64,000 nucleotides of DNA from Thermomucor indicae-seudaticae. Lineage: Eukaryota > Mucoromycota > Mucoromycetes > Mucorales > Lichtheimiaceae. Location of the stretch: contig JSYX01000053.1 in the NCBI GenBank assembly GCA_000787465.1, forward strand, positions 31,284-95,283, read 5' to 3'. A model generated the notes under the pieces. It made no database searches and was not told where the DNA came from. It saw only the letters and a list, made by a program, of their open reading frames with translations. The translations under genes and the position numbers were made by a program. This document shows, piece by piece, positions 23,971 to 34,088 of the stretch (position 1 is its first letter; each line of letters starts with the position of its first letter).

Positions 23971-24864
23971 ATGGATATTCGTAGTTTGCTTAACAACACC
24001 CAAGATACCGAGACTGCGACCGCGTGTCCTCGTACTATTAGTAGCAACGATAAACAATACGTGTGCACCTGGGACCATTGCGGCAAACGGTTCTCTCGAC
24101 GCTCGGATCTCTCGCGGCATCGAAGGATTCATACCGGGGAACGGCCTTACCACTGCGAATGGGCCGGTTGCGGAAAGCAGTTTATTCAGCGCTCGGCCTT
24201 GACGGTACATTACCGAACGCACACGGGAGAACGCCCTCACGTGTGCGAGTACGAATCGTGTGGCAAATCCTTCAGTGACGTACGTGTCGGCTGCTTTGTA
24301 AACACGCGTTTCTTTTTTCGATGCGCTAACGCAAATGTCATCCAGTCCTCGTCGCTTGCGAGGCACAGACGTACGCATACAGGTAAACGGCCGTACGTGT
24401 GTGACTATCCCGACTGCGGCAAGTCGTTTACGCGAAAGACGACGTTGTCAAGACATCGGCGGTGCCATGATACACAATGGAAACCCGTCAGGTATGTGTA
24501 TCTGTTGTTCATGTTGGGTTCCCTTGGGCACTCAATCATCATCAACAACTACAACAGTACGTCAAAATCTCCGCTGTCCCCGATCACCAGCGACGATTCC
24601 GAAGCCGACAGGTCACCGAGCCCACCATCGACTCCGACTGACCACCACCATTGCTCACAATACCGAGCGTCTCCTCCTCTTGTTGCACCCATCGTGCATC
24701 GTCCTCTGCCGTCATCGTGCAGTAGCCAACAACAGCAGCACAAATGGATGTCCGACTATTATGCCGCCCGACAACCTTATTCCTTCCACCAACGCGTCCC
24801 AGAACGACCGTTCGTGTTTGACCACGCTAAGTCGGTCTACTCCTCCACCATCAAGATCGAGTAA
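23971..24864 (+). CDS. four-finger C2H2 zinc finger protein, putative transcription factor
   Basis: Starts [20 protein letters not shown]. Four C-X4-C...H-X3-H fingers follow in tandem, joined by TGERP/TGKRP linkers: [52 protein letters not shown] plus [11 protein letters not shown], and [20 protein letters not shown]. Introns 24280-24345 and 24492-24557 are each 66 nt and carry no stop, so the unspliced frame stays open. Removing intron 1 restores exact finger 3 spacing (12 residues between Cys and His). The C-terminal 100 residues are Ser/Pro/His/Gln-rich and probably disordered. Nuclear DNA-binding regulator; targets unknown. Confidence 0.85.
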   Translation: MDIRSLLNNTQDTETATACPRTISSNDKQYVCTWDHCGKRFSRRSDLSRHRRIHTGERPYHCEWAGCGKQFIQRSALTVHYRTHTGERPHVCEYESCGKSFSDVRVGCFVNTRFFFRCANANVIQSSSLARHRRTHTGKRPYVCDYPDCGKSFTRKTTLSRHRRCHDTQWKPVRYVYLLFMLGSLGHSIIINNYNSTSKSPLSPITSDDSEADRSPSPPSTPTDHHHCSQYRASPPLVAPIVHRPLPSSCSSQQQQHKWMSDYYAARQPYSFHQRVPERPFVFDHAKSVYSSTIKIE

Positions 24865-27528
24865 ACATCTCTAATTGCAGCTGGCGAATTCGCCCTAATC
24901 TTTTTCTACTTGACGCATACCACCACCACCTCGGTTTGTTACCGACGCAACGCATGTGTGTTTCGTTTCTTGCATCTTTGTATATATCTTTCATGCCATT
25001 ACCTGTGTGTCCGTGATGTGACATGGATTACACTAATTTTACTTTATGCTCATATGCCCCCCAGCCTCCGACCACCACCACCACCACCCGCACAATACTA
25101 TTCGACAAAAGAAGAACCCCCTTCTTACTAGTTTTTTTTGCACTTTTATGTATATGCTTCTTTATTCTTTTTTTCTCACAGTGACACAAAAAGTAGTAGT
25201 GTGCATTTATGTACCCTTCCAGGTGGCTATTTTTTCTTTATAATTTATTTGAATAGATCGCAAAGAGCTTGTACATTGACTGGTTCAATAATAATAATAA
25301 TCATCCTTCCTGAGTGTGATAACAAGGTTTAACAGTTGCGCACGGTCTCATGATGAACCATAAAATGGGGACCCAAGCCAAATGGGTATGGTCGGGTAAC
25401 ACGGTACAGATAAAGGGGGAAAAATCTGAAAGGGGTGATGTCTGTGTTTTTGTTGCTCCCCGTCTCCCGAGGTACTGAGAAATCAGTTAAGGGGAGGGGG
25501 GACAGCCTATTCCGACAGCTTAAAGCAGCAGGCATGCATACAGATATGCAGGCAGACGGGGTTTGGGTCGTGCCATTTCATTTACATACAGTGGGTAATC
25601 GAGCGTACAAGACTGGCTTTTTTTCTGGCGACGCATTTGAGAAAGATGCAGGTAGATTCCCGTGACCCTGAGTTTATTGATTAGCTCTACATCTTGTATA
25701 ACAAACTTTCTGTGACCCGTGAGCAGGATTGAGAATTTGAGAGCATCTTCTGTTTAATGATACAGTTCGGGTTCCATCTGTGCAATGATGTATGCCTTGC
25801 AACAAGCATATCATACATCGTTTCTCTCTCTTCTTCATGTTTCGGGTGAGCAAGTCCAGAACAGACCTCCTCAAAGTGGGAGTGAGCATGTACATGCTTA
25901 GACGCAAGGATCTTGTTTCTATACTAGGTAGAACGCCGTCGGTTAACTGCAGAGAAAGGATGATGCATGTTCCTTTGACAGCGAAGGGAGTAGTATCTGA
26001 TATTCGCCCGATCCGACCACCTTAGGGCTTCACTGCAGTAAGTAGGGTCGGAGTTTCCATTGCTCCTCTTGGTGTGAAGTCGCATACTCTTCTTTCTATA
26101 TAGCAAACATGTCCGACTCGAAAAGTTTCTGTCATGAGTGATGGTATGGACTTTTGCAGACCAGGGACGCGTATTCCTAGCTGATATATAGCAGATAGAA
26201 CTTAAGCACTCGCTGCGCAACAGAGGACTTGCTTGAACTCCTGTAGCAGTCATAAATAGAAATGAACAGATATTAGGTCGATCAACAAGATTCTCCCGGT
26301 GCATAAAGAAGAACAAGATTGACATGGGGTTACGCGAGAGAGCGTTATCTCTACTCAACGTGCATAGCATTTTCATTATTCTCATCGTTTGCTCTCAATG
26401 AATATCTTTACTAACCTGCGAACACAGAACATTGCAAGTGTGTTGCTAATCAGATCCCAGTAGTCGGGCCCAAATATAGCTGCAACCTTAAGTCAATCAA
26501 ACGTCGGCGCACCCCCCTGCGCAACTGTGTCAACACCCATCCGTCGTCTGTGATGCGTCAAGGGAGACTCATCCTCTTCCCCTGATTAACATACTCTAAT
26601 CTCTTATTACTTTGGTGTGCACCCCCTCTGGCGATGCAACCAACGTCGATCACTCTACACACACCTTGTCAATGGATGGTACCTGACTCCGTACTATTTT
26701 CTGCTTCTTTACATCTGAGAACATCTCTATCCTCTGTGACGCCCCCTCAATTCAAATCAGGAGCCAAGGTGGATGCAGCAAGACGCATTGATGATGATCG
26801 ATCGTGTGTTTAGAGAGAGTGAGGAAACAAGCGTAGCAGACGCCACAGTATAGTCATGCTTACTCACCTTCCAAACGGTGGTGAATGTATCAGAGATACC
26901 GAATGGGTAACGATGAGATCCCTGCTTGTGAGTGTTGGATCCGTCTCTACTCCAGGATCTGCTACATACAAGCTCACAGTTACTGAACGAATGCGAACTT
27001 GGCAGAAACGTGCTGATCTGCACTGGCGCACGAGTAAACTGCTGACGCAGCAGCAGCAGCATAGAGTTTTCTTTATGATTTCTCCTAGGTGCTCTGATCG
27101 GAACGGAACAGTCGGAGCGAAAAGCCGACTGCAGCCCATTATCTTGTATGTCGCTACTAGAGCGTTTGACTGCACCATGTCCTTGCCAAAGGAAACACGA
27201 CAAAACTAAGAATATGGCAAGTCTATGATTTGGGCACTGCAATCTACCAAATTCTAATGAGGCCATGATTCGATATCCTTGTAATGAATAAAGCAATAAA
27301 ACATTTCATGGCGAACTACTTTTTTATGAGTGTTTACCATCATTCAATGTCGACCTATTGGCATCAAAGAAACACACGCGTAGCGCTGCTGAAAGGGATC
27401 AGAGAATAATGTTTGATCGCGGTGTACCATTCGAAACATGATTGGCTGCCCTTTAAAATCGCCCCGCAAGCGCGCGCGCCTGTGTGGGTTCTAAGCATTT
27501 CTGTTCATTCATTATTTAATCGTTAGTA
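24865..27528. other. long intergenic interval
   Basis: About 2.7 kb. The first 0.45 kb looks like a 3' UTR (T-rich, an ATA repeat near 25290). The rest has only overlapping short frames on both strands, the longest 179 codons on the minus strand at 26757-27296, none with recognisable content. A CGCG/GCGC-rich patch lies near 27465-27480 just before the TMEM33 gene. Confidence 0.4.
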
Positions 27529-28585
27529 ATGGTCCCAACACCGGCGCAGTCGCTCCAGGAACGCCTTTTGGCGATGGCAAAGGTACGTACGAGCCAAAGT
27601 GACTGAGGTGTTGTTGTTGTTGTTATTCATCCGCGGCGCGCGCGCGTTTTTTAGACTCTGCAATTTGCGTGGTTCTTGGGCCACATGCTCACCCTGCTGG
27701 GCTCCGCATTGCACCTGTTGTCCGTAATCACATTCCGGTCGGCGTCGCTGCCGTACAGTGCGGCGTATTTCGGCGCACTTGTGTCTTATGGTGTCGTGAT
27801 TTACAAGTCCCACGGTGTAAGTATTTTGTGCACATTCTTGTGGCCAAGAGTATAAACTGTCGAACACGCTTCACCCATCAGATGCCTCGAATGAATGTAA
27901 TGTATGCGCAACGACTCGTCATGGACGAGAATGTACAGTATTTCCTGCTTGCTTTGTATTGGTTCTTTAACTCGAACACGATCACGGGTGAGTGCAAGGG
28001 CGTTATCATGAAATATGACCGCACACGCTAAAAAGAGAAATGGTAGTGACACTGATTCCGTACGCCACGTTTTCAACGTTCCATGCACTGGGTTACATTC
28101 GCACGAACGTGATCCCGACGGTGTTCCCGGCGCCGAGCGCGTCGTCGAGCAGCAGCCAGCAAGGATCGTGGCCCGCCAAGGCGCAGCAGCAGATCAAGGC
28201 GTGGACGGACAAGAATTATAATGCGGCCATGCGGTTTGTGGCCCAAGTAGAAGTGGTGGGTATCATGGGACGGCTACTATTGGGGCTATTCAGGTGAGTA
28301 TAGTTACAGAGGAGAGTTCAGAGCCGTGATTAAAGGTACTTGGATAGGCTGCAGATCATGTCTGTCTTCCTTTATGCTCAATTTTTGCGGTTCCGTTACC
28401 ATCTTTCCAGCTATACGCGCCAGGCATTCACGGTGCTGCGGACGACGCTCGATCGGCTGTTGCTGCCGCCGACTGCGGATCCGCGCATTCCGCCAGCGGT
28501 TGCCAAGGTCTATGTGACGCTGAAGGATATGGTGGTTCGGTTCGGTCAGGCCGTGGTTCAGCAACGACCGGGGCCTGGTCAATAG
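27529..28585 (+). CDS. TMEM33/Pom33/Tts1 family ER and nuclear-envelope membrane protein
   Basis: Integral ER/nuclear envelope protein; yeast Pom33 assists nuclear pore distribution and fission yeast Tts1 shapes the ER. Exon 1 is MVPTPAQSLQERLLAMAK. Next come TLQFAWFLGHMLTLLGSALH, YSAAYFGALVSYGVVIYKSHG, ENVQYFLLALYWFFNSNTIT and TLIPYATFSTFHALGYIRTN, which contain the expected membrane helices. A Ser/Gln linker follows, then LQIMSVFLYAQFLRFRYHLS, matching the family C-terminal amphipathic region. Four short introns are inferred, two in the 27580-27890 stretch. The tail has an extra Arg/Pro-rich end. Confidence 0.88.
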
Positions 28586-29107
28586 ACAGAAAAAGGAGAC
28601 AGGCTCTCTCTCTTTTAGGCTATGTCAGTTACAGTTGCAGAAGAGAAAGAAAACAGAGCTCATTATTTTTATTGAAAACTTCTTTTCGCTTAACGGATCG
28701 ATTTGCAAAACTTGAACTGTCTCTCTCAACTTTGTTGGCGTCACTCTCGTCCTAAACATCATCGTTCAAGTGGTTGAGACCGAGGCAAAAGATCCGTGGA
28801 ATCATTCTCGCCGTCGAAGCTCACAACGGAATTAACTGATTTCGCCTCGTCTTTGGGCAAGGATGGAAAAGACTTGCAGAAATGCATAGCGTATAATGAA
28901 TGAAATATGGGCGAGAACGAAAGCAACGTGATTCAAGAAAGTCAAACTATAAATCGGCTTAGCCCTCTAGCTAGTAGTACTCCAGCCCCGAATAAGCACA
29001 CTTTGAAAACATAACGGGACGATATTGAAACACAGCATAAAAGACATAGTAAACAGTAAGACAAAAAAAAATCCAGCACAAGCTGTTGGGATATATGCAC
29101 CAGTTGG
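28586..29107. other. intergenic between convergent genes
   Basis: About 0.5 kb of AT-rich 3' flank for TMEM33 and the Gfd2-like gene. No gene or structured RNA could be supported. Confidence 0.45.
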
Positions 29108-30249
29108 CTAAACTTGGTTGTTTTGGTATTTTTCCACTAGTGCCTTAAAGAGCATCATGGTATAATGAGCATCGTTGCCTACAAGGTGGAGGGGATCAGT
29201 TGCACGACGGGGGCCGTTTGTTTCCCTTGTTGGGTTGGGGTTGGGGTGTGCTTACCAGCATTGTGTAGACACCAGTGTTCGATGCCAAAGGCCGTCAATG
29301 TCCGCCCTAAAGATGGCGGATTGTGCAAGTCGCCGCGGTAGGCACCGTACATGACCTCTGTATCGAGCACGGCGACTGCCGCGCTGTCCTTGACATCTTC
29401 GACATCTTGTTGGCCTGGTCCAGGCCACTTGAACTTGGCTCTGCGCAGATACTGCAGATCGCCTTCGAGGTCATGGCCGACGAGGACGAATCCGCCGTCG
29501 CGGCGTACGCACCACTCGAGATCCTTGTAAAGCTCGTCGAGTGCCTGCGGCAGGGAGCACCAGACGGACGTGCCGTACAAGAAGCGCAGCTTTTGGTCGT
29601 CCACGTAGAGGCCGTTCTTGAGGTGCCGGTAGCTGCTTATCAGATAGTGCTGGTCCATGTACCGGTCGGCGCAAGAGTCGTAAAGGGTCCAGCCGACCTC
29701 GAGGATCACGCGGTGATCTTGTTCCCATGCTTCAATGTCCAGGCCGACAAAGACGTACTGCTTGCGTTGGACGAGATCGGCGGCGTTGCGCCAGTCATCG
29801 TGTGCGCGCTGGAGTCGCTCCAGACGCTTGTTGGCTTTCTTGACTTGCTGCGTCGCTCGGTTCAGTTTGTTCTTGCTGTCAATCACGACCTCTTCCAGAT
29901 TCGTGCACTGGATGCCGAGACATGGCGGCATCGCTGGCGCGGGCCATGTCGGATCGACGCGTTGTAGAATCATGCTGAGCATTCCTTGCAATTGCTGCAT
30001 GGTGTTTCGTGACATGACAAGATGGCTGGTGCTCGACTTTGGATCGACGCCTTGACTTACGCATAAGAAAGGGGCGGTGGTCATACCGTCTTTCAGAATA
30101 CCTTTGTATAATGTCAAGCTCAAGCTCTTGAACATGCGATCGAGCTCGTAAAAGGTTTGGACTACTTTTCTTGCTTTGGGTCCATAGACGGCATACTGCT
30201 CGGTCCAACTCTCCTGGACAGCTCTCCACTCGAACAGGTCGTCTGCCAT
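29108..30249 (-). CDS. Gfd2/YDR514C-like protein with RNase H-like nuclease fold
   Basis: The N-terminal half (from MADDLFEWRAVQESWTEQYA) is helical, with a coiled part (KNKLNRATQQVKKANKRLER). The C-terminal half has acidic motifs spaced as in DEDD-type exonucleases: VGLDIEAWE, VGHDLEGDLQYLR and AVLDTEVMYGA. This arrangement is known from the fungal Gfd2/YDR514C C-terminal nuclease domain. A last short exon (NDAHYTMMLFKALVEKYQ) is joined across an intron at about 29182-29253. The start at 30249 was chosen because the open frame upstream looks like promoter sequence shared with the DJ-1 gene. Catalytic activity is plausible but unproven; substrate unknown. Confidence 0.75.
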
Positions 30250-30399
30250 TTCTGAAGAAACAATGGGTTGCACAACCCAAAAGCGCGCGCGCGCGCTGAG
30301 TGAGAATGACCGCATGATGACGCGTTTGCATACATGCATCCAAGTTTTCGGGCAACAACTTTCTGTTTTTCCCACCCGCAACTTTGACTACTATTCGCA

Positions 30400-31288
30400 A
30401 TGGCAGACAAACACGCTCTCGTGTTGCTGGCTGATGGCACTGAGGAAATGGAGTTCACCATTGCAGGTGGAGTAAATCGCAAACGGTGTACGGATTCCGC
30501 AAGATCGACTGACTCGCCTGTTTTTCAGTGGACGTGCTCCGGCGGGCTCAAGTGAAAGTGACCGTCGCCGGTGTGAGACTCAAGAACCATACGTACGCCG
30601 AGTGCAGTCGTGGCGTCAAGGTTGTCCCTGACGTGGAGTTTGAGCATCAGAGTATGAGCTGGGAACCGGTGAGTTGCAAAGGAAGGAGCAAAGTGAATCG
30701 AGAAAGCCACTGATGGATCATATCGATTAGAGCGAGTTTGATGCGGTCGTGATTCCTGGCGGTATGGGTGGTGCGACAACGCTGAAGAACGACACGGCTG
30801 TTCAACGCCTGGTTTCAAGCTTTTATGAGAACAAGAAGCTGGTCGCATTCATCTGCGCTGGTAGGGTTTGGGCTGTGTCTTTTGTCTCTCTTGGAACATG
30901 GCAATTAAAAACGAGTATTAGGCACACTCGTCGCCAAGTCATCTGGTATTCCTTCTGGTCACAAGGTGACATCTCATCCAAGCGTCAATGATCAGTTGAA
31001 AGACAGTAAGCTATATGTGTCTCTAGGGTGCAAAGTATGTGTTTGCCAACCAAAATATTAGCGTATACATACGTGGAAGACCGGGTTGTCGTGGATCAAA
31101 ACATCGTTACTAGCCGAGGGCCTGGCACTGCTTTCCTGTTTGCCCTGACTTTGGTTGAACAATTAGTCGGCAAAGACGTAAGTGCTTCAAGCATAAATAG
31201 AATGTGGAGTTGTGACATGATGGGTCTTTTGTCTATGTAGGTTGCTGAAAAGCTCAAGACGGAGATGGTTTGTGCGAATACATTGTAA
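30400..31288 (+). CDS. DJ-1/PARK7 family protein
   Basis: About 190 residues in a flavodoxin-like fold. It starts [20 protein letters not shown], with the conserved Glu of the active site in [19 protein letters not shown] follows, then the nucleophile elbow [17 protein letters not shown] with the reactive Cys, split by an intron right after ICA. The C-terminal part has [20 protein letters not shown], diagnostic for the DJ-1 branch. Members act in oxidative stress protection and glyoxal detoxification; the exact substrate is disputed for the family. About six introns. It is divergent from the Gfd2-like gene, with 150 bp between starts. Confidence 0.92.
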
Positions 31289-31524
31289 AGAAAAGAAATG
31301 ATCTGCTTCATTGAATAAACGCGCTTACAAAGGTTTCTATATGCAATATACTGTTATATTGAATGGATTCTATCTTTACTGGACCAATTCGAAAAAGGAG
31401 TAAGAGTTCCAGGGCGGTTCCGCCTCTTGTTGCGAAAATTTTAAAAGCCACCAAATTTCCCCAGTAAAAGCGATCTCGTCTGGCGACCCAGTGAACCTTC
31501 CTTTTCCCCGAGCGTTTAGTAGTC

Positions 31525-32811
31525 ATGGTACGATCATGGTCATCATCGCGTGCGATGGGTGAAGAGGGGTGGATGGATGGTAGATGGATGTATGGATGCA
31601 CGATGGATAAACTTACGCACATCTCGTCCTCCAGCCGTTTGTTAAGGTGCAAAAGAACAAGGCCTACTTCAAGCGCTACCAGGTCAAGTACCGCAGAAGA
31701 CGAGGTAACGATCTCGTACAACTTGTCATTTCTAGTTTTTTCTTGTCGCATGCGCAGTTCATTTCGAGGATGATGATTTCATGTACAAGCATAGTTCAAC
31801 AGACATGGACAGAGCCATGTATGCTGAATAACAAAACTTTCGCCCCTATCTGAAGAACGCGCGCGCTTTTTTATAAGTTTAGTGTATTGGTACGAACGGA
31901 AGCACTGACGTATTCTTGATGACTACTAGAGGGCAAGACCGACTACTATGCTCGCAAGCGGTTGGTTGTTCAGGCCAAGAACAAGTACAACTCGCCCAAG
32001 TACAGAATGGTTGTCCGCTTCACCAACCGTGACATCATCTGCCAGATCGTGTATGCCAAGATTCAGGGTGATGTCGTCCTGGCTGCTGCCTACTCTCACG
32101 AACTGCCCCGCTACGGCATTAAGGGTGGTTTGACCAACTGGGCTGCTGGTATGTTGCCATCGCTTTCACTTTTGAAAAAATAGAGCAGGTTGATGACGTG
32201 TTATGACAGCCTACGCCACTGGTCTTTTGTTGGCTCGCCGTGTTCTGACCAAGCTCGGTCTCGCTGACAAGTACCAGGGCTTCACTGAGCCTGACGGCTC
32301 GATCCAACACGTCGAGGCTCTTGAGGACGGCCCTCGTCCTTTCAAGGCCTTCCTTGACGTTGGTCTTGCCCGGACCTCGACGGGTGCCCGTGTCTTTGGT
32401 GCCATGAAGGGTGCTTCTGACGGCGGTATCTTCATCCCGCACTCCGGCAACCGTTTCCCCGGTTACGACATTGAAACGAAGACGAACGATGACGAATTAC
32501 TCCGCAACTACATCTACGGTGTCCACGTTGCTGAATACATGGAATACCTCGAAGAAGAAGATGAGGAGCGCTACAAGAAGCAGTTCGCAACCTTCCTCCG
32601 CGAAGGCATCACGTCTGACAAGGTTGAGGAAATGTACGCTAACGCTCACGAGGCGATCCGTGCCGACCCCATGCCTGTCAAGAAGGAAAAGAAGAAGGTC
32701 GAGAAGCACTACCCTCGCCAGAGACGTCTTACCCGCGAAGAGCGTCTCCAGAGAATTGCCGAAAAGAAGGCTGCTTTCGAGGCTCAGATGGCTGCCGACG
32801 ACGAGGAGTAA
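31525..32811 (+). CDS. RPL5: 60S ribosomal protein L5 (uL18)
   Basis: RPL5 binds 5S rRNA and sits in the central protuberance of the 60S subunit. The first coding exon is only the ATG at 31525-31527, followed by an intron to about 31634. Exon 2 reads [20 protein letters not shown]. Intron 2 (31705-31929) is unusually long for this window at 225 nt and carries a C/D snoRNA candidate. Exon 3 starts [20 protein letters not shown], and a third intron splits NWA from [13 protein letters not shown]. The rest matches the family closely ([36 protein letters not shown]). Length about 297 residues, as usual. The intron containing the snoRNA implies co-expression with ribosome synthesis. Confidence 0.97.
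31770..31853 (+). ncRNA. C/D box snoRNA inside RPL5 intron 2
   Basis: A C box ATGATGA is at 31770-31776 and a D box CTGA at 31850-31853, 84 nt overall, a normal size for C/D snoRNAs. A possible D' box CTGA is at 31824-31827. The 13 nt directly upstream of the D box (31837-31849, CTTTCGCCCCTAT) are fully complementary to AUAGGGGCGAAAG, which I recall as a highly conserved stretch of 25S/28S rRNA. By the box D+5 rule the base opposite 31845 would be methylated, the second G of the GGGG run. Flanks GCGCAGTTC (31753 on) and GAACGCGC (31855 on) could form a terminal stem with one bulge. Host and placement fit known practice: vertebrate RPL5 carries SNORD21. Confidence 0.75.
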
Positions 32812-33344
32812 ATGTTCTCTTTTCTCTCTTTGCAATAAAATCTCACACACTCTCTTGGGTTTTGTACATTTGAGCTGTACTCGCTTTTTGTCAGAAACTG
32901 TGGTTTGTGGGTAATTTTGCGAAGCTGATCGATAGGCGTTGCATCAATTACAATAGCGCCGCCATTCTTCGACATGCTTTTTGGTTGTACATCAGAGAGA
33001 GCAACATTCTAAAGAAGCCCTCCGGGTAAGCTCACCACCGCGAATATTTCCCTTCTGCACATGCTTCTCTCTTTGGTATATCGTTTCGTTTGCTTTTTGA
33101 AAAGATTGCCGTCACCATACACTGAACAGTGTGGTTCGGCCTTAACGGGTGCATGGTTACAACGATGGCTTAGCACCCAAATTTGGGTTTGCCCAGGGTC
33201 TGGTATTCTTGCAAAAGCAAGCCAAACCAACGAACCCGCCATTGTTATGAAAAGGGCAAAGACAGACATTGCGGCGGCCATTTCATAACTCTAGACGGAC
33301 ATTCAGTATTCTGCCCTCTCCCCCACTCTTGTCTTCTTAATCGA

Positions 33345-33635
33345 ATGTTTACGAAAACGCGAATCCGACCGCTGAATCATTTGCAAAAGCAACGCATCAC
33401 GTCCAACCTGTTTGTCATTGTTGCACTTGGTGCAGTTGCGACCGTAGCTGCGCCCACGCTGTTTCCCTGCCCGGCATTTGACCAAAACGACAAAGCAGCA
33501 CGGCTCGAAGCGCGCCAGAAACTCAAGGCTCAACAACAAGGCAAAGCGATGGTTATCGTCAAGAAGCGGCGAAGCAGCAGCAAAAACAACAACAACAACA
33601 ACAACAACAACACCGAAGAAGAAGAAGATCACTAG
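33345..33635 (+). CDS. hypothetical small single-pass membrane protein
   Basis: A 96-residue frame with no introns. An Arg/Lys-rich start (MFTKTRIRPLNHLQKQRI) precedes one hydrophobic segment (NLFVIVALGAVATVAAPTLF), followed by a Cys-Pro and an Ala/Arg/Lys/Gln helix. The end is a run of nine or so asparagines from an AAC repeat (33586-33613) and an acidic tail. A mitochondrial inner membrane assembly-type protein would fit the layout, but I recognise no family. The coding status rests on the ordered composition only. Confidence 0.45.
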   Translation: MFTKTRIRPLNHLQKQRITSNLFVIVALGAVATVAAPTLFPCPAFDQNDKAARLEARQKLKAQQQGKAMVIVKKRRSSSKNNNNNNNNNTEEEEDH

Positions 33636-34088
33636 AAAGAACTTATACCAGCTCTCTTTTTTTGTTTTAAATAATGTAACTATTCGCGCGGCACAAGGAT
33701 AATACATTTCGTTCGCTTATTAGATGAACGGCAACCTGATTTTGTTCTGTGTTCGACGTTTGCACGTTTATAGTTTGCTTGTTGGTAATTTGCGGAATGC
33801 CGTCACTGACAAGCAATGTTACGTTCTTTTCGGCAAATGCCGTCAGCTGCATGCAAGCAGATGATGAACCACCGTTACCCTGGGAAATAAGAGTAGAAGA
33901 GGTGCGCCAAAGTTGCTGCATTGACGTGGTCGGAGCGCATGCTTGCCCTGCTTGAAAGCGCCCGTACGACTGTTATAAAAGATTTGACATGAATGAAGTT
34001 TGGTGTGCGCCACATCACCAGCCCAACTGCCTGCCGTGGCTGAGCGCATTCAAATGAGTCCTCGTGGCGCAAGCTCTGCAGAACTGAA
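33636..34088. other. intergenic upstream of the METTL4-like gene
   Basis: About 0.45 kb. A minus-strand frame at 33667-33921 is open but not recognisable. Probably a promoter region. Confidence 0.4.

Noticed and set aside
26757..27296. 179-codon minus-strand frame with overlapping plus-strand frame
   Set aside because: Overlapping frames on both strands without recognisable content.
33009..33281. Minus-strand frame with a hydrophobic start (MSVFALFITMAGSLVWLAFA)
   Set aside because: Signal-peptide-like, but no conserved domain, and no splice model gave a sensible continuation toward RPL5.
33667..33921. Minus-strand 84-codon frame
   Set aside because: No recognisable domain, uncertain start, lies in the METTL4-like promoter region.
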